This document shows positions 1 to 11,191 of a DNA stretch of 64,000 bases, one piece after another. A program made the translations under genes and the position numbers. Source of the stretch: Sodalis ligni (GTDB taxonomy: Bacteria; Pseudomonadota; Gammaproteobacteria; Enterobacterales; Enterobacteriaceae); contig NZ_CP075169.1 in the NCBI RefSeq assembly GCF_016865525.2, forward strand, positions 620,337 to 684,336, written 5' to 3'. Positions within the stretch are counted from its first letter, which is position 1; each line of letters starts with the position of its first letter. The notes under the pieces are model-generated. The model did not search any database, was not told where the DNA came from, and worked only from the letters and a program-made list of their open reading frames with translations.

Positions 1-3000
1 AATGAAAGTAATGATTCGCCCATTCCTAAAAACTTATTGCCATAGTCAATGTCAAAATAATCCCACTGCTATCATACCAAAACGGCATTCAATCTATTAT
101 TATAGCGTCGACAATAAAGATGAAAAACATTTAACCTCTGAGCGGTTAAACCGTCGTAAAAAAGAGTCACGTCAAGGCAGGTTACAGAAATAAAATAATT
201 TTAGATAACGGAGTCCGCAAATCCAAAAGTGATGTCGATGGCTTGAGAAAAATTGATATGGATTTAAAGCCTGCATTAGCGGTTTCCAATAGTTTTAAGT
301 ATTTTAATAAATACGAGTCGATTAAGACGTTCTTAAACGCTTATAAAAATAACTACCCTAATCTGTTTAAAGTGGCGGCTGATGAAATCAAAAGCGATAA
401 TCAAGAAAACCGGTTTGTCTCTCGACCCTGATAAAACCTATTTTCATCGGTTCACATCGGCGCAGAATGATCCCGCCTCGGTGACCGGGTGGCGCCATGA
501 TAGCACCACAGCCATAGAGTCAAGGACGTTGACTGAGTGCGTGCTGTACAACTTCTCTGCAGATGCTCGTGACAATATGGATGTTGTCGATCAGATGACG
601 GGTATTTATAACGCTTCAACCTTACCCACAGGATGCTTTGGCGGCGAGAATCAGGTGCCGATCAAACCTTCCACCGTAGCTAATCTTATCATAGAGATGG
701 ATTTTTTTAATTTATATATATATAAATTGAATAAATATTGGCAGACGGATATTCCGGAATATATCTTTTTAGCCCAATTTCTTTTAGAAATAAGCCAGCC
801 AACGCAATCTAATAAAAAGTATGCCGGCTTATTTCTACAGGCTTTTGGTCTTGTTCCCCAGAGGAAAGCCGCCATAAAAAAATATTTATTCGATATTAAT
901 GGTTTTAAGTCTACTGATATCATTATATTTAGTTTTGATGATTCTCAACATTACGGTATGTATGTACCAGGGAAGCCTGGGGGGATTTTTTACTTTCACA
1001 CGCTTGAAACCATGAAAACATGGTTTATAAAAAGTTGCATGGAAAAAGGGAGTCGTGAAATTATTGCCGGCCATTTTTCAATTGACACCAGGCAGGAAGG
1101 AATTCTTCTTGATGGAGTCAATAGCTGGCTTGATTTTTTGGAGAAGATGCCGATGCGATAAACTACTTGGATAGGATCTGGTGGAGACGTGATGAAATAA
1201 CGGATGATTTAGTTCGGTTTATCGTTATGCAACAGAAAAACAGGGCATTGAGCGACGCGGACAGTCTGATTAAATCCAATGCGGAGGTGCGAAGGGATAT
1301 GGCTATAAAATATTTTTCCATTATGAATATGCTTTTGCCTAATCCTGTTACTCCCTTTATTTCCTTGGGGCTGGACATTGACAAAATGGTCAATGGCGAT
1401 GATGAGCCAGAAAGAAAAGAGGCGGCACGCTTGGTGCTGGGCGATGGTATAAACGTGGCGCTAATCGCCATGGGAGGACTGCTGGAGGGAAGGATGTCCA
1501 TTGCTTATAATGAAGGCGCTGGGTTCCGGTTTGGGGGTATGCCGGTATCGGAGCAGCTGAAAAATGAAATGTATCATATTGATTCAGCCGGGTCTCAAAC
1601 ATCAGAGAAGGCTTTTTCGTTTGAAAAAAACTTGTTAAACTCAACCCGCGATGAAATAAATGATAAAATAACTTTTCATAAAAATGTCTTAACAAATCTT
1701 GATAAACTCGATATCAAAGGAGTGAATATATCAACTTCAGCATTATCCAAAATCAATAACTTCGGTATTTTTCATGATGCGGTGGGCGATCAGTACCTCA
1801 AGATTAAAAACACGGTTTATCAAGTAAAACCTGCCGGACATCCAGGCTATTATTTCCTTGGTGAAAAAATAATATTGGCATCATCTTTAATAAGAAATTA
1901 AATCGATATCGGTTAATTGACTTGGAAAAGCTGCGCCTAACTGATGCCATTCCTTGTAAGACAACAAGGTCAATCAGCATAGTGGGTAACCGCCTTTGCC
2001 TCCCGCAATTTTCCCCGCAGGTAAGGCGGATTTTAGCCAGGCACATAGAAATAAATCCCTTATATGATTATAACGAATCTGCAATTGTATATGATAGGGA
2101 TGGGAATTTTTTTAGAGATAGAGCTAATAATCAGAAATATATACTTTTCTCTAATAGATATTTTCCTGTTGAAGATATTGAGAATGGTTTTGTTATATAC
2201 AAACCAGGGGAGCATGGGCATGGGGATAAGCTGACTCGGGTTTATTTCAGTCTCGATAATAAACAGTCTTACCTGATTACTCGCATGGAACGCATTGGAG
2301 AAATATTCAGTCAGGCGCTTATCGAGCCTAATCTATTAAAGATGAGAAATACACGGCCCCTGAACGCTCATGAGAGGCAAGCGTTGGCAGACTTTCAATA
2401 CAAGAATATGCGACAAGTTAATGAGGCTTTGCATAAGCGCGTGTCTACCAGACATCGCCCGGTGGTTATTGACTCGGATGTTTTGCGACAAATAGAAAAT
2501 ATCCATTCCGCCTTGGCTAAGATGAAACCAGCGCAATGCACCGTAGTAAAATCGGCAGAATGCAAAAAGTGATTTTCTCAAACTTAAACCTAACGATGTG
2601 TTTATGGCTGAGAGCTTTATGCTGGCCGGTTTTAAAAACCAGTGGGGAAAGATATAAACTTGTATTGGGACTCTGAGGAAATACCGGTTGAATTTTCCGT
2701 ACAGCTTAAAACAGAGGATATCCTATCAATTTACATGTCGGGGATGTCTCGGACATTGCTATTCTGGTAAAGGATAAAACCTTTTCAGGACCACTGATAT
2801 ACAAGGGCTCAAGGTAAGTTTGAAGGAAATTTCTTCATATGATGTAAGGAAGTATATCTCGAGCCTCAATGAGATACGGTCACTTAATGTTGATATTTCC
2901 CATGATGGCATAGACAGTTTAAATAAAGAAGTGCATCTCATGCAGGGATTACTCAAGAATAAATATTCCAGCTTACATAATGCGCCTGAGTATATGGAAA

Positions 3001-3584
3001 AATATTCAAAACTGCTATACGGTCTGGCGGAAAAACAGATTTACTCTTCCGCCCTGGAAGAATACACCGAGGCCGGCAGCGATTTTATCAATGACTGGCT
3101 GCGGTTCGGCAGCCGGTCCAAGGATACGGCAATTTTATCAGCTGATGAAGAGGCGGCCGAGCTGCTGTCCGACTATGACAAAATGCATGATTTCAATGGT
3201 TACGCCTTTCGAGTAGCTGAATATCCCCGCGGCGTTTACGGCCAGGCGGTGCAGGAAGGGGACATTGTGGCGGATAAGGGGTTTATGTCTGCCTCCGCGT
3301 TGCCCGTTAACTGCGTGGGCTGGAAAGAGGGCTGGACCAGGCAGTTTTCCAAAACCAGGGGGGATCAGATAATCGTCATATTCGATAAAAATGTGCCTAA
3401 AAAAATCGCCGGCACCGGTTTCCTTATCGATCACATCCTGGTAAAACCACGTACTCCGCTGAACGTGGTCAGTATTACGCCGGCCGATGATCTCAAGGGC
3501 AACCCGGTCCTTATCGTTAGTGTCAGCCGCGCCAAAAGCGCCCGGCGCATTAAGGATATATTCACCGGCAAGGTAATAATCTGA
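1..3584 (+). pseudogene. Decayed DUF6543-type toxin gene with C-terminal ADP-ribosyltransferase domain; 5' end uncertain
   Basis: Successive open segments in different frames (about 150-431, 382-1161, 1167-1901, 1922-2572, about 2571-2660, then 2820-3584) read as one protein. The join points are short indels, mostly in homopolymers: A-run 390-393, T-run 1134-1139, A-run 1864-1869, A-run 2564-2568, G-run 2644-2647, then near 2719 and near 2805. Reconstructed text such as KTGLSLDPDKTYFHRF, FDINGFKSTDII and YVPGKPG matches what I recall of the dermonecrotic-toxin (DUF6543) core found in Pseudomonas and Sodalis-type bacteria. The last segment (254 codons) has an exoenzyme ADP-ribosyltransferase pattern: YTEAGSDFINDWLR, an Arg in YAFRV, then FMSAS. 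No confident start codon is visible; an open frame at 2-193 may be the N-terminus. The region is AT-richer than its neighbours, suggesting transfer. Whether any segment is still made is unknown. Confidence 0.82.
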
Positions 3585-3595
3585 TATTTACCGGA

Positions 3596-4267
3596 CTAGG
3601 GTTTTATCGGATAAGTAGAGATGATTTCCAGCATACCGTTTATGACAAACTGTACGCCCATACAGACCAGCAAAAATCCCATCACCCGGCAGACTGCCTC
3701 GATGCCGCTTTCTCCTATCAGGCGCATGATGGCGCCGGAACTGAGCAAACATCCCCACAAGATGAGGCTGATGCAAAGAAAAATAAGCACCGGTGCGACG
3801 GTAATGACCCAGGGTGAGAAATAAACCGAGTCTTTTACGGTGGAGACCGAACTGATAATCATGGCGATAGTGCCGGGGCCGGCGGTGCTGGGCATGGCCA
3901 GCGGGACGAAGGCAATGTTGGGGGCGGGGTGGTGGTGTATTCCGTCGCCGGGCTGCAACTGGTCATCGGACTCATCTTTCTGCTGCGGGAACAGCATGCG
4001 AAAACCGATAAAAGCGACGATAAGGCCGCCGGCTATGCGCAGGCCGGGTATAGAGATGCCGAAGGTATTCATCACCACCGTGCCGGCATAATACGCCGTC
4101 ATCATGATGATAAAGACATACACCGAGGCCATGAGCGATTGCCGTCTCCGCTCCTCCTGGCTCATGTGTTTGCCCAGGGCCAGAAATAATGCCACAGTGG
4201 TCAAAGGATTGGCCAGCGGCAGCAGCACCAGCAAGCCTAAGCCTATCGCTCTGAAGAGTTCGCCCAT
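3596..4267 (-). CDS. marC: MarC family inner-membrane protein (UPF0056)
   Basis: The 223-residue polytopic protein matches E. coli MarC almost throughout: [14 protein letters not shown] start, [25 protein letters not shown] and [17 protein letters not shown]. About six membrane segments are visible, with a hydrophilic loop near residues 95-112 that is His-rich here (GIHHHPAPN). The family was once linked to multidrug resistance because marC lies beside marRAB in E. coli; that role was later doubted and the substrate remains unknown. Here it lies downstream of fis, separated by a terminator, and not beside marRAB. The ATG at 4267 gives the usual length. YchE and YhgN are paralogues, but the identity here is closer to MarC. 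Confidence 0.93.
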   Translation of the reverse strand: MGELFRAIGLGLLVLLPLANPLTTVALFLALGKHMSQEERRRQSLMASVYVFIIMMTAYYAGTVVMNTFGISIPGLRIAGGLIVAFIGFRMLFPQQKDESDDQLQPGDGIHHHPAPNIAFVPLAMPSTAGPGTIAMIISSVSTVKDSVYFSPWVITVAPVLIFLCISLILWGCLLSSGAIMRLIGESGIEAVCRVMGFLLVCMGVQFVINGMLEIISTYPIKP

Positions 4268-4286
4268 AGTATTTTATTTCCTTATT

Positions 4287-4320
4287 AAAAAAGCGCTAAC
4301 GGTCTCCCGTTAACGCTTTT
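4287..4320 (-). terminator. Bidirectional rho-independent terminator after fis
   Basis: A long near-perfect inverted repeat, AAAAGCGCTAACGG and CCGTTAACGCTTTT around a four-base loop, sits between the end of fis and the start of marC. With A-runs on one side and T-runs on the other it can terminate in either direction. It isolates dusB-fis transcription from marC. Confidence 0.85.
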
Positions 4321-4345
4321 ATTATTAATAAGTTAAGTTACAGTA

Positions 4346-4642
4346 TCAATTCATACCGTACTTTTTCAATTTCTTACGCAGCGTGCCGCGGTTGATACCC
4401 ATCATCAGGGCCGCGCGGGTTTGATTACCGCGGGTATATTGCATGACCATGTCCAACAGTGGCTGTTCCACCTCAGCCAGCACCAGCTCATACAAATCAT
4501 TAACATCCTGACCATTTAATTGAGCAAAATAGTTCTTCAGTGCTTGTTTCACCGAGTCCCGCAGCGGTTTTTTTGTTACCTGATCCTGAGAGTTAACGGT
4601 GGAAACGGTCAGTACGTCAGAATTTTCGCGTTGTTCGAACAT
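4346..4642 (-). CDS. fis: DNA-binding protein Fis
   Basis: The product is the 98-residue nucleoid protein Fis, the full family length. It bends DNA, activates stable-RNA promoters and assists site-specific recombination. The C-terminal helix-turn-helix (residues about 74-95: [18 protein letters not shown]) is unchanged from E. coli, while the N-terminal beta-hairpin arm region (residues 1-30) shows the few substitutions. It follows dusB by 23 bases in the conserved dusB-fis operon, transcribed from the promoter upstream of dusB. Confidence 0.98.
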   Translation of the reverse strand: MFEQRENSDVLTVSTVNSQDQVTKKPLRDSVKQALKNYFAQLNGQDVNDLYELVLAEVEQPLLDMVMQYTRGNQTRAALMMGINRGTLRKKLKKYGMN

Positions 4643-4665
4643 AGTTCTGTCAGCTCTTTTTTCAA

Positions 4666-5631
4666 TTACGCAAGATTTTCAAAATATGCCTCCAACGCCT
4701 CCAGCTGTTCGCCGGCATCCTCTATGGCGTTGAATGTGCGCCTAAACTGGTTGTCGGGGGCATGCTCCTGTAAGTACCAGGAAACGTGCTTTCGAGCAAT
4801 GCGGAATCCTTTGCCTGGACCATAAAAGTCGTGCAATTCCCGTATATGTTCTATCAGCAAACGCTTTACCTCGCCTAACGGCAGCGGCGGCAGCGTTTCC
4901 CCCGTATCCAGATAATGCTGGATTTCCCGGAAGATCCAGGGTCTTCCCTGAGCGGCGCGTCCTATCATCAGGGCGTCGGCCCCGGTGTAGTCCAATACCG
5001 CTCTGGCTTTATGCGGGTCAGTGATGTCGCCATTCGCGATAACCGGAATGGCGACAGACTGCTTAACTGCCCGAATACTGTCGTACTCCGCGTGACCGTT
5101 AAACAAACAGGCGCGGGTGCGGCCATGAATCGTGATGGCCTGTATACCACAATTTTCGGCCAATTGGGCAATTTCTACACAGTTACGGTGTTCCGGCGAC
5201 CAGCCCGTGCGTATTTTCAGCATGACCGGCACGTCTACCGACTTGACCACGGATAACAGGATCTGTTTCACCAGATCCGGAAACTGCAGCAAGGCGGAAC
5301 CCGCCATTTTCCGGTTCACTTTTTTAGCGGGACAACCCATGTTGATATCAATCAGCTGCGCGCCGTTCGCCACGTTAATGACGGCGGCAGCAGCCATATC
5401 CACAGGGCAGCACCCGGCAATCTGCACGGCCCGGATACCGGGCTCATCACTATGTACCATACGCAGACGCGACTTATCCGTGCGCCATACCTCAGGATTA
5501 GAGGAAAGCATCTCGGAAAACGTCAATCCGGCCCCCATTGCATGACAAAGCGCTCTGAATGGCCGATCTGTCACACCGGCCATCGGAGCGGCCATCAGGC
5601 AATTATCGAGCTGAAGCTGTCCAATACGCAT
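4666..5631 (-). CDS. dusB: tRNA-dihydrouridine synthase B
   Basis: This FMN enzyme reduces uridine to dihydrouridine in the tRNA D-loop (U17 in E. coli). The 321-residue protein from the ATG at 5631 equals the E. coli length; an in-frame ATG at 5661 would add ten residues that do not match the family, and would lie inside the transcribed leader close to the -10 element. Visible motifs are [14 protein letters not shown] near the N-terminus (FMN barrel), [13 protein letters not shown] with the catalytic Cys near residue 100, and [13 protein letters not shown]. It is the first gene of the dusB-fis operon. Confidence 0.97.
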   Translation of the reverse strand: MRIGQLQLDNCLMAAPMAGVTDRPFRALCHAMGAGLTFSEMLSSNPEVWRTDKSRLRMVHSDEPGIRAVQIAGCCPVDMAAAAVINVANGAQLIDINMGCPAKKVNRKMAGSALLQFPDLVKQILLSVVKSVDVPVMLKIRTGWSPEHRNCVEIAQLAENCGIQAITIHGRTRACLFNGHAEYDSIRAVKQSVAIPVIANGDITDPHKARAVLDYTGADALMIGRAAQGRPWIFREIQHYLDTGETLPPLPLGEVKRLLIEHIRELHDFYGPGKGFRIARKHVSWYLQEHAPDNQFRRTFNAIEDAGEQLEALEAYFENLA

Positions 5632-5668
5632 AGACAAAGAGTGACCATACTGTGTCCGCAAGGGCGCG

Positions 5669-5698
5669 TATATTACGCATTTTTTTCGTCAGATGAAA
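5669..5698 (-). promoter_or_regulatory. dusB-fis promoter
   Basis: On the minus strand a -35 TTTCAT (5693-5698) is separated by 17 bases from a -10 TAATAT (5670-5675), followed by the GC-rich discriminator ACGCGCC. This resembles the E. coli fis promoter, whose GC-rich start region makes it subject to stringent control. The same control is likely here. Confidence 0.8.
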
Positions 5699-5881
5699 GG
5701 CCAAACTTTGAACAATCCTGTGCTATAGATCAATGAAAATGTTCATAGGATGGCCTGCGTGACTATTTTTTTATAAATTACAAAGGGTTATTCTCATAAA
5801 CACCTTTTGTGCGGTGGAAATTTTTTCACCAACAACTCATTTCTGCCGCGACGGAGGCTGGGGCCGGGCCCGGCCTTTGCC

Positions 5882-6769
5882 TCATTCGCGGCGGCGACCG
5901 GTTAACCGGCACCATTCCTCTTTCTCCGCCACGGGGTCCAGCAGGAAAGCGTCGGCATAGGCCGCCGCAACGCCCTCCGCCTGGCTGGCGAGAATGCCGG
6001 ACAAACCGATAAGACCGCCTTTTTTTTCCGGCAAGGCGCAGAGCAGCGGGGCCAGCTCACGCAGCGGCCCGGCCAGGATATTCGCCACCACCACATCGGC
6101 GCGCAGGTTGTCGGGCTTATCCTGGGATAAAAACAGGGTGAGGCGCTCTTCCACCCCGTTACGGCGGGCATTGTCCCGGCTTGCCTGAATGGCCTGCGGG
6201 TCGATATCGATACCGATGGCGCGGGCCGCGCCCAGTTTCAGCGCCGCGATGGCCAGGATACCGGAGCCGCAGCCGAAATCGATAAGGGTCTTGCCGGCGA
6301 GATCGAGCCCGTCCAGCCATTGCAGGCAGAGGGCGGTGGTAGGGTGGGTGCCGGTGCCGAAGGCGAGGCCGGGATCAAGCATGACGTTTACCGCGCCGGC
6401 GTCGGGCACCGGTCGCCAGCTCGGGCAAATCCATAGCCGGCGGCCGAATCGCATGGGATGGAAGTTATCCATCCATTCCCGCTCCCAATCTTTATCCTCA
6501 AGCTGTTCGATTTTGTGGGCAAAACCCTCTCCCAGCAGCGGATGGCCCGCCAAGGCCTCTATTAACGCCGCCATATCGGCGTCGGCGGCAAACAGGCCTA
6601 TGACATCGGTATCGCCCCATAAACGCGTCTCGCCCGGCAGCGGCTCGAAAACCGGGTTGTCGTGCGTATCCTGAAAGGTGACCGAGACCGCGCCGTATTC
6701 CATTAGCGCGTCGCTCAGGGTTTCCGCGTCGGCGCCGGTGGTATTGATCTTAAGTTGAATCCAGGGCAT
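5882..6769 (-). CDS. prmA: Ribosomal protein L11 methyltransferase
   Basis: PrmA trimethylates several amino groups of ribosomal protein L11 using S-adenosylmethionine. The start at 6769 ([11 protein letters not shown]) gives 295 residues, the usual size. A longer frame reaching 6889 adds 40 residues that read through repeated DNA and do not match the family. An N-terminal substrate-recognition domain precedes the Rossmann methyltransferase domain with [13 protein letters not shown] (near residues 165-177) and the motif [12 protein letters not shown]. It lies between panF and the dusB promoter, the standard panF-prmA-dusB order. Confidence 0.96.
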   Translation of the reverse strand: MPWIQLKINTTGADAETLSDALMEYGAVSVTFQDTHDNPVFEPLPGETRLWGDTDVIGLFAADADMAALIEALAGHPLLGEGFAHKIEQLEDKDWEREWMDNFHPMRFGRRLWICPSWRPVPDAGAVNVMLDPGLAFGTGTHPTTALCLQWLDGLDLAGKTLIDFGCGSGILAIAALKLGAARAIGIDIDPQAIQASRDNARRNGVEERLTLFLSQDKPDNLRADVVVANILAGPLRELAPLLCALPEKKGGLIGLSGILASQAEGVAAAYADAFLLDPVAEKEEWCRLTGRRRE

Positions 6770-6830
6770 GGCTGCTCCGATAAAAAAGTGAATGGCCGGC
6801 CGGTTCCGCCTTGCCGCTACGTTTAAAAGG

Positions 6831-8276
6831 TCACAGACCGGCCGGTTCCGCCTGGCGGCCCGTTTCGCCGAACCTGTTGCCCGCCACAAAGGCCAGCAGG
6901 CTCAGCAGCAGCGAGGGCACAATGGGATGAAAACCGCCGGGTTGTATATCAAGCGTGGCCAGCACGGCGTAACAGACGCCGCCGCATATCATAGAACTTA
7001 GCGCACCGGCGGCGTTGGCGCGTTCCCAGTAAAGACCCAGCACCAGCGGCCAGAGAAATACCGCTTCAAGACCGCCGAACGCCAACAGGTTCAGCCAGAT
7101 GATCATTTCCGGCGGGCGCCAGGCGGCCAGCAGCAGCAGCAGGCCGAGAATAAGCGTTACCGTGCCGGACATTCTGGTGAGCAGGCGCTGGTTGCCGGCC
7201 TGATGCGGACGCAGGCTGAGGTAGAGATCCTTGACGATCGTCGCGGAGGATTGCAGCAGCTGCGCATTGATGGTTGACATAATGGCCGCCAGCGGCGCCG
7301 CCAGGAAGATGCCGGCCACAAACGGCGGCAGTACGGTGATCATCAGCGTCGGGATGACCTGATCGGGGATCTTCAGGTCGGGAAGGATCGCCCGTCCCAG
7401 CGCCCCCGCCAGATGCATGCCGAGCATCAATACGCCGATCACCAGAGTGCCGATGATAATACCGCGGTGCACCGCTTTGCTGTCCCGGTAGGAAATACAG
7501 CGTACCGCGGTATGGGGCAGGCCGATTACCCCGAAACAGACCAGGATCCAGAACGACGCCATAAACGGCGGCGACAGAATATGATCCACCCCGGTGGGGG
7601 CGGTGAGCGCCGGCTGGATTTGGTGCAGTTTGGTCACCGCCGCGGACAGGCCGCCGGCGGCGTGAATGACGCCGTACAGCAGAATAAACGTACCCAGCAG
7701 CATCACCAGCCCTTGAAAGGCATCGTTGAGCACGCTGGCGCGAAAGCCGCCGAAGGCGGTATAGAGCGCGATGGTCACGCCGAAAATCAGCAGACCGGTA
7801 TCATAGGGTATGCCGGCGGCAGTCTCCAGCAGGCGCGCGCCGCCGATAAACTGGACCGTCATGGCGCCGATAAACGCCACCAGCAGGCTTATGCTGGCCA
7901 GCCAGACCAGTAGCGGACTGTTATAACGGGCCAGCAGCGTATCGTTCAGGGTAACCGCGTTATAGCGCCGGGCCAGGATGGCGAATTTTTTTCCCAGCAC
8001 GCCCAGGGAGAGCCAGACGGTCGGCACCTGGATCATGGCCAGCAGCACCCAGCCGAGGCCGTATTTATAAGCGGCGCCCGGCCCGCCGATAAACGAGCTG
8101 GCGCTGATATAGGTGGCGGTAAGGGTCATCGCCAGCACGAAGCCGCCCATGGAGCGGTTGCCCAGGAAATATTCGTTGAGGAAGTCGCCTTTCCGGCGGC
8201 GGCGGTAGGCATAGACGGAGAGGATAAATACCAGCGCCAGATAAGCTATCAGGGGGATGACAACCTTAGTTTGCAT
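6831..8276 (-). CDS. panF: Sodium/pantothenate symporter
   Basis: PanF imports pantothenate, the coenzyme A precursor, with Na+. The 481-residue protein from the ATG at 8276 matches E. coli PanF (483) along its length, including [33 protein letters not shown] and the long run of 12-13 membrane segments typical of the solute:sodium symporter family. The frame is open further upstream, but that part overlaps yhdT in another frame and has no family match. The C-terminal tail (residues after GNRFG) is unlike E. coli and is encoded by a short duplicated sequence. It overlaps the end of yhdT, so the two are translationally coupled. Confidence 0.97.
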   Translation of the reverse strand: MQTKVVIPLIAYLALVFILSVYAYRRRRKGDFLNEYFLGNRSMGGFVLAMTLTATYISASSFIGGPGAAYKYGLGWVLLAMIQVPTVWLSLGVLGKKFAILARRYNAVTLNDTLLARYNSPLLVWLASISLLVAFIGAMTVQFIGGARLLETAAGIPYDTGLLIFGVTIALYTAFGGFRASVLNDAFQGLVMLLGTFILLYGVIHAAGGLSAAVTKLHQIQPALTAPTGVDHILSPPFMASFWILVCFGVIGLPHTAVRCISYRDSKAVHRGIIIGTLVIGVLMLGMHLAGALGRAILPDLKIPDQVIPTLMITVLPPFVAGIFLAAPLAAIMSTINAQLLQSSATIVKDLYLSLRPHQAGNQRLLTRMSGTVTLILGLLLLLAAWRPPEMIIWLNLLAFGGLEAVFLWPLVLGLYWERANAAGALSSMICGGVCYAVLATLDIQPGGFHPIVPSLLLSLLAFVAGNRFGETGRQAEPAGL

Positions 8277-8508
8277 CGTTATCCTCCAGCGGTATATCGC
8301 GATAGATAAAGCGCACCATAAGGCAGCAGAGCAGCAGGAACAGCAACGGCACCCATAGGCAGGCCATTTCGAACCAGTGGGGTAAGCCGGTAATGCCCTG
8401 CTTATCGTCCGGCAGGTAGGCGGCCAGCAGCCAGGCAATCAGGTAAGCCACCGCCAGGCCGAACGCCCAGCGGGCTTCGCGGTGGGCCTGCGGAAATCGT
8501 TTATCCAT
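8266..8508 (-). CDS. yhdT: YhdT family inner-membrane protein
   Basis: The 80-residue protein has two membrane segments and closely follows E. coli YhdT: EARWAFGL near the N-terminus, GLPHWFEMACLWVPLLF in the middle and [12 protein letters not shown] at the end. Its function is unknown. It always lies just before panF, and here its last codons overlap the panF start, so it may assist pantothenate transporter expression or assembly (inference). The ATG at 8508 matches the family start better than the one at 8532. Confidence 0.93.
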   Translation of the reverse strand: MDKRFPQAHREARWAFGLAVAYLIAWLLAAYLPDDKQGITGLPHWFEMACLWVPLLFLLLCCLMVRFIYRDIPLEDNDAN

Positions 8509-8645
8509 GATGTTTATGCCGATAGAAGTCATAAAATAGGCCGGTAATAACCGGCCTGTTTCGCCTACATAGCGTCCTGCCCCGCCTCTTTAACTCCGGG
8601 ATCGTTTTTCAGCGAGGTAAGACATATAATCTATTGTTAATACTG

Positions 8646-9995
8646 TTATTTTTCCTGCAGGCCGAGTTTTTTCTCCAGATAATGGATATTGGTGCCGCCG
8701 TGCTGGAAGTTTTCGTCATTCATGATTCTGAGCTGCAAATCGATATTGGTCTTGATGCCGTCGATAATCAGCTCCGCCAGGGCATTTTTCATGCGCGCGA
8801 TAGCCACGTCGCGGTTTTCGCCGTAACAAATCAGCTTGCCGATCATGGAATCATAATAAGGCGGTACGGTATAGCCGCCGTAAATATGCGATTCCCAGCG
8901 GACGCCGAAACCGCCCGGCGCATGAAAACGGGTGATCTTGCCCGGGTTGGGCATAAAGGTGTTGGGGTCTTCGGCATTGATACGGCATTCCACCGCATGG
9001 CCGCGCACCACCACTTCTTCCTGCTTGATGGACAACGGCTGGCCGGCGGCCACCCGCAACTGCTCTTTGATGAGATCAATGCCGGTGATCATCTCGGTCA
9101 CCGGATGCTCCACCTGGATACGGGTGTTCATTTCAATAAAGAAAAACTCGCCGTTTTCATACAGGAACTCAAAGGTACCGGCGCCGCGGTAACCGATGTC
9201 CCGGCAGGCCTTGGAGCAGCGTTCGCCGATGTAACGGCGCATGGCTTCGGTAATGCCCGGCGCGGGCGCTTCTTCCACGACCTTCTGGTGGCGGCGCTGC
9301 ATGGAGCAGTCGCGCTCCGCCAGGTAAATGGCGTTGCCCTGGCCGTCCGCCAGCACCTGGACCTCGATATGCCGGGGATTTTCCAGGTACTTTTCCATAT
9401 AGACCATGTCGTTGCTGAACGCGGCCTTGGCTTCGGCGCGGGTCATGACGATGGAGGATTCCAGTTCATGGTCGCTGCGCACTACGCGCATGCCGCGACC
9501 GCCGCCGCCGCCGGAGGCTTTGATGATAACCGGATAACCGATGCGCTTGGCGATGGCGCGGTTTTTCTCCATATCATCCCCCACAGGCCCATCGGAGCCG
9601 GGCACACAGGGTACGCCGGCTTTTTTCATGGCGCTGATGGCGGAAACCTTATCACCCATTAATCGGATGGTTTCGGCGCGCGGTCCGATAAAGATAAATC
9701 CTGAACGTTCCACCTGTTCGGCGAAGTCGGCGTTTTCCGACAGAAAGCCATAACCGGGGTGAATGGCCACGGCGCCGGTGATTTCCGCCGCTGAAATAAT
9801 GGCCGGGATATTCAGATAGCTTTTTACGGAGGGGGGCGGCCCGATGCAAATGGTTTCATCCGCCAGCAGAACATGTTTAAGGTCGCGATCCACCGTGGAG
9901 TGTACCGCCACGGTTTTGATGCCTAATTCCTTGCATGCGCGCAAAATACGCAGCGCAATTTCACCACGATTGGCGATGACTATTTTATCTAGCAT
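8646..9995 (-). CDS. accC: Acetyl-CoA carboxylase, biotin carboxylase subunit
   Basis: AccC carboxylates the biotin of AccB with ATP and bicarbonate, the first half-reaction of malonyl-CoA formation for fatty acid synthesis. The 449 residues equal the E. coli length. ATP-grasp features are clear: the glycine-rich loop [11 protein letters not shown] near residue 159, [12 protein letters not shown], the [14 protein letters not shown] active-site segment near residue 288, and the biotin-binding region near RINAEDP. It follows accB by 11 bases. Confidence 0.99.
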   Translation of the reverse strand: MLDKIVIANRGEIALRILRACKELGIKTVAVHSTVDRDLKHVLLADETICIGPPPSVKSYLNIPAIISAAEITGAVAIHPGYGFLSENADFAEQVERSGFIFIGPRAETIRLMGDKVSAISAMKKAGVPCVPGSDGPVGDDMEKNRAIAKRIGYPVIIKASGGGGGRGMRVVRSDHELESSIVMTRAEAKAAFSNDMVYMEKYLENPRHIEVQVLADGQGNAIYLAERDCSMQRRHQKVVEEAPAPGITEAMRRYIGERCSKACRDIGYRGAGTFEFLYENGEFFFIEMNTRIQVEHPVTEMITGIDLIKEQLRVAAGQPLSIKQEEVVVRGHAVECRINAEDPNTFMPNPGKITRFHAPGGFGVRWESHIYGGYTVPPYYDSMIGKLICYGENRDVAIARMKNALAELIIDGIKTNIDLQLRIMNDENFQHGGTNIHYLEKKLGLQEK

Positions 9996-10006
9996 GTGGC
10001 GCCTCG

Positions 10007-10477
10007 TTATTCGATGACGACCAGCGGCTCGTCAAATTCAACCGGTTGACCGTTATCCAGCAAAATGGCTTTAACAACGCCGGCCTTATCGGATTCGATC
10101 TGGTTCATCATTTTCATCGCTTCGACAATGCATAATGTGTCGCCGACATTGACCTTCTGGCCGACTTCCACAAAGGGTTTGGCGTCCGGGCTCGGCGTGC
10201 GATAGAAGGTGCCCACCATCGGCGAGCGTACCAGATGGCCGCTCATGGTGGCGGGTACGGCGGATTCCGCCGCGGGCGCGGCGGCGGGAGCAGGGGCAAT
10301 TGCCGGCGCCGCCTGCTGCTGCTGGGCGGGTATATACGCCTGTTGCATCATCGGATAGGCCTGCATCGCCGGGGCGCGGCTAATACGAACCGATTCTTCG
10401 CCTTCGGAGATTTCCAGCTCTGAAATGCCGGATTCTTCAACCAGTTCAATCAGTTTCTTGATCTTACGAATATCCAT
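10007..10477 (-). CDS. accB: Acetyl-CoA carboxylase, biotin carboxyl carrier protein
   Basis: AccB is the 156-residue biotin carrier of acetyl-CoA carboxylase. The N-terminal region ([16 protein letters not shown]) is followed by an Ala/Pro-rich flexible linker (about residues 50-78) and the biotinyl domain, where the lysine of [11 protein letters not shown] is the biotin site and the thumb region is PSPDAKPF. In E. coli AccB autoregulates the accBC operon. It lies 20 bases after aroQ and just before accC. Confidence 0.99.
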   Translation of the reverse strand: MDIRKIKKLIELVEESGISELEISEGEESVRISRAPAMQAYPMMQQAYIPAQQQQAAPAIAPAPAAAPAAESAVPATMSGHLVRSPMVGTFYRTPSPDAKPFVEVGQKVNVGDTLCIVEAMKMMNQIESDKAGVVKAILLDNGQPVEFDEPLVVIE

Positions 10478-10497
10478 GAGTGGGTTCCATACACTAA

Positions 10498-10950
10498 TTA
10501 ATTGGATGCAGACAGCCGCTTAACCGCCGTCTGAAAAGCAAAATAATAACCGTCGGCGCCGAGGCCGCAGATAACGCCGACCGCAATATCGGAGAGATAG
10601 GAGTGATGGCGGAAAGGCTCACGCGCATGCACATTGGAAAGATGAATTTCAATAAACGGAATATCGACCGCCAGCAGCGCGTCCCGCAGGGCTACGCTTG
10701 TGTGGGTGAACGCCGCGGGATTGATGACGATGAAGTCGGTATTGCCACGGGCCTGATGGATACGTTCTATCAGGACATGCTCCGCATTGGATTGGAGATG
10801 GCTGAACGTAACGTCGTGCTCCTTGGCCAGCGTATCGAGATGGCTGACAATATCCGCAAGGGTGGTTCGTCCGTATTTATCCGGCTCCCGCGTCCCCAAC
10901 AAATTCAGATTGGGGCCGTTAAGAAGCAAAATGTGCAATTTATCCGCCAT
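10498..10950 (-). CDS. aroQ: 3-dehydroquinate dehydratase type II
   Basis: This enzyme converts 3-dehydroquinate to 3-dehydroshikimate in the shikimate pathway. The 150-residue protein has the type II signature: [20 protein letters not shown] with the catalytic Tyr near residue 25, [14 protein letters not shown], and [17 protein letters not shown] with the catalytic His. E. coli K-12 uses the unrelated type I AroD; many other enterobacteria carry aroQ directly upstream of accB, as here. Confidence 0.98.
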   Translation of the reverse strand: MADKLHILLLNGPNLNLLGTREPDKYGRTTLADIVSHLDTLAKEHDVTFSHLQSNAEHVLIERIHQARGNTDFIVINPAAFTHTSVALRDALLAVDIPFIEIHLSNVHAREPFRHHSYLSDIAVGVICGLGADGYYFAFQTAVKRLSASN

Positions 10951-11061
10951 CGTGCCGCTATCTCCCGTTAATTGACGATACCCGGTAGAAAATAACCTTA
11001 TGGTATCAATTTGTCATCTTTTTGCTGCAAAATTCGCCGCAAATTGCCGGCCGCTTTATAC

Positions 11062-11067
11062 ATTATA
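11062..11067 (-). promoter_or_regulatory. Candidate -10 element upstream of aroQ-accBC
   Basis: A perfect TATAAT on the minus strand lies about 110 bases before aroQ, in the only sizeable gap upstream of the aroQ-accB-accC operon. No convincing -35 is visible at 16-18 bases, so this is a weak call. A short inverted repeat, GCGGC and GCCGC, lies just upstream at 11076-11090. Confidence 0.3.
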
Positions 11068-11191
11068 AAGATATCGCGGCTTTTAGCCGCTAAATGCTGG
11101 CGATATCCGCGAAGTTTACCTTGGCGCCTGCCGCAAAGTGGAGAGCAAGATAGCGCATTTTGAACGGGGATAGAAATAAAAACTTATTGTT

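Noticed and set aside
8634..9662. 342-codon open frame on the plus strand
   Set aside because: It is antisense to accC over its whole length, with His/Ala-rich composition caused by the GC-rich coding strand, and no family resemblance.
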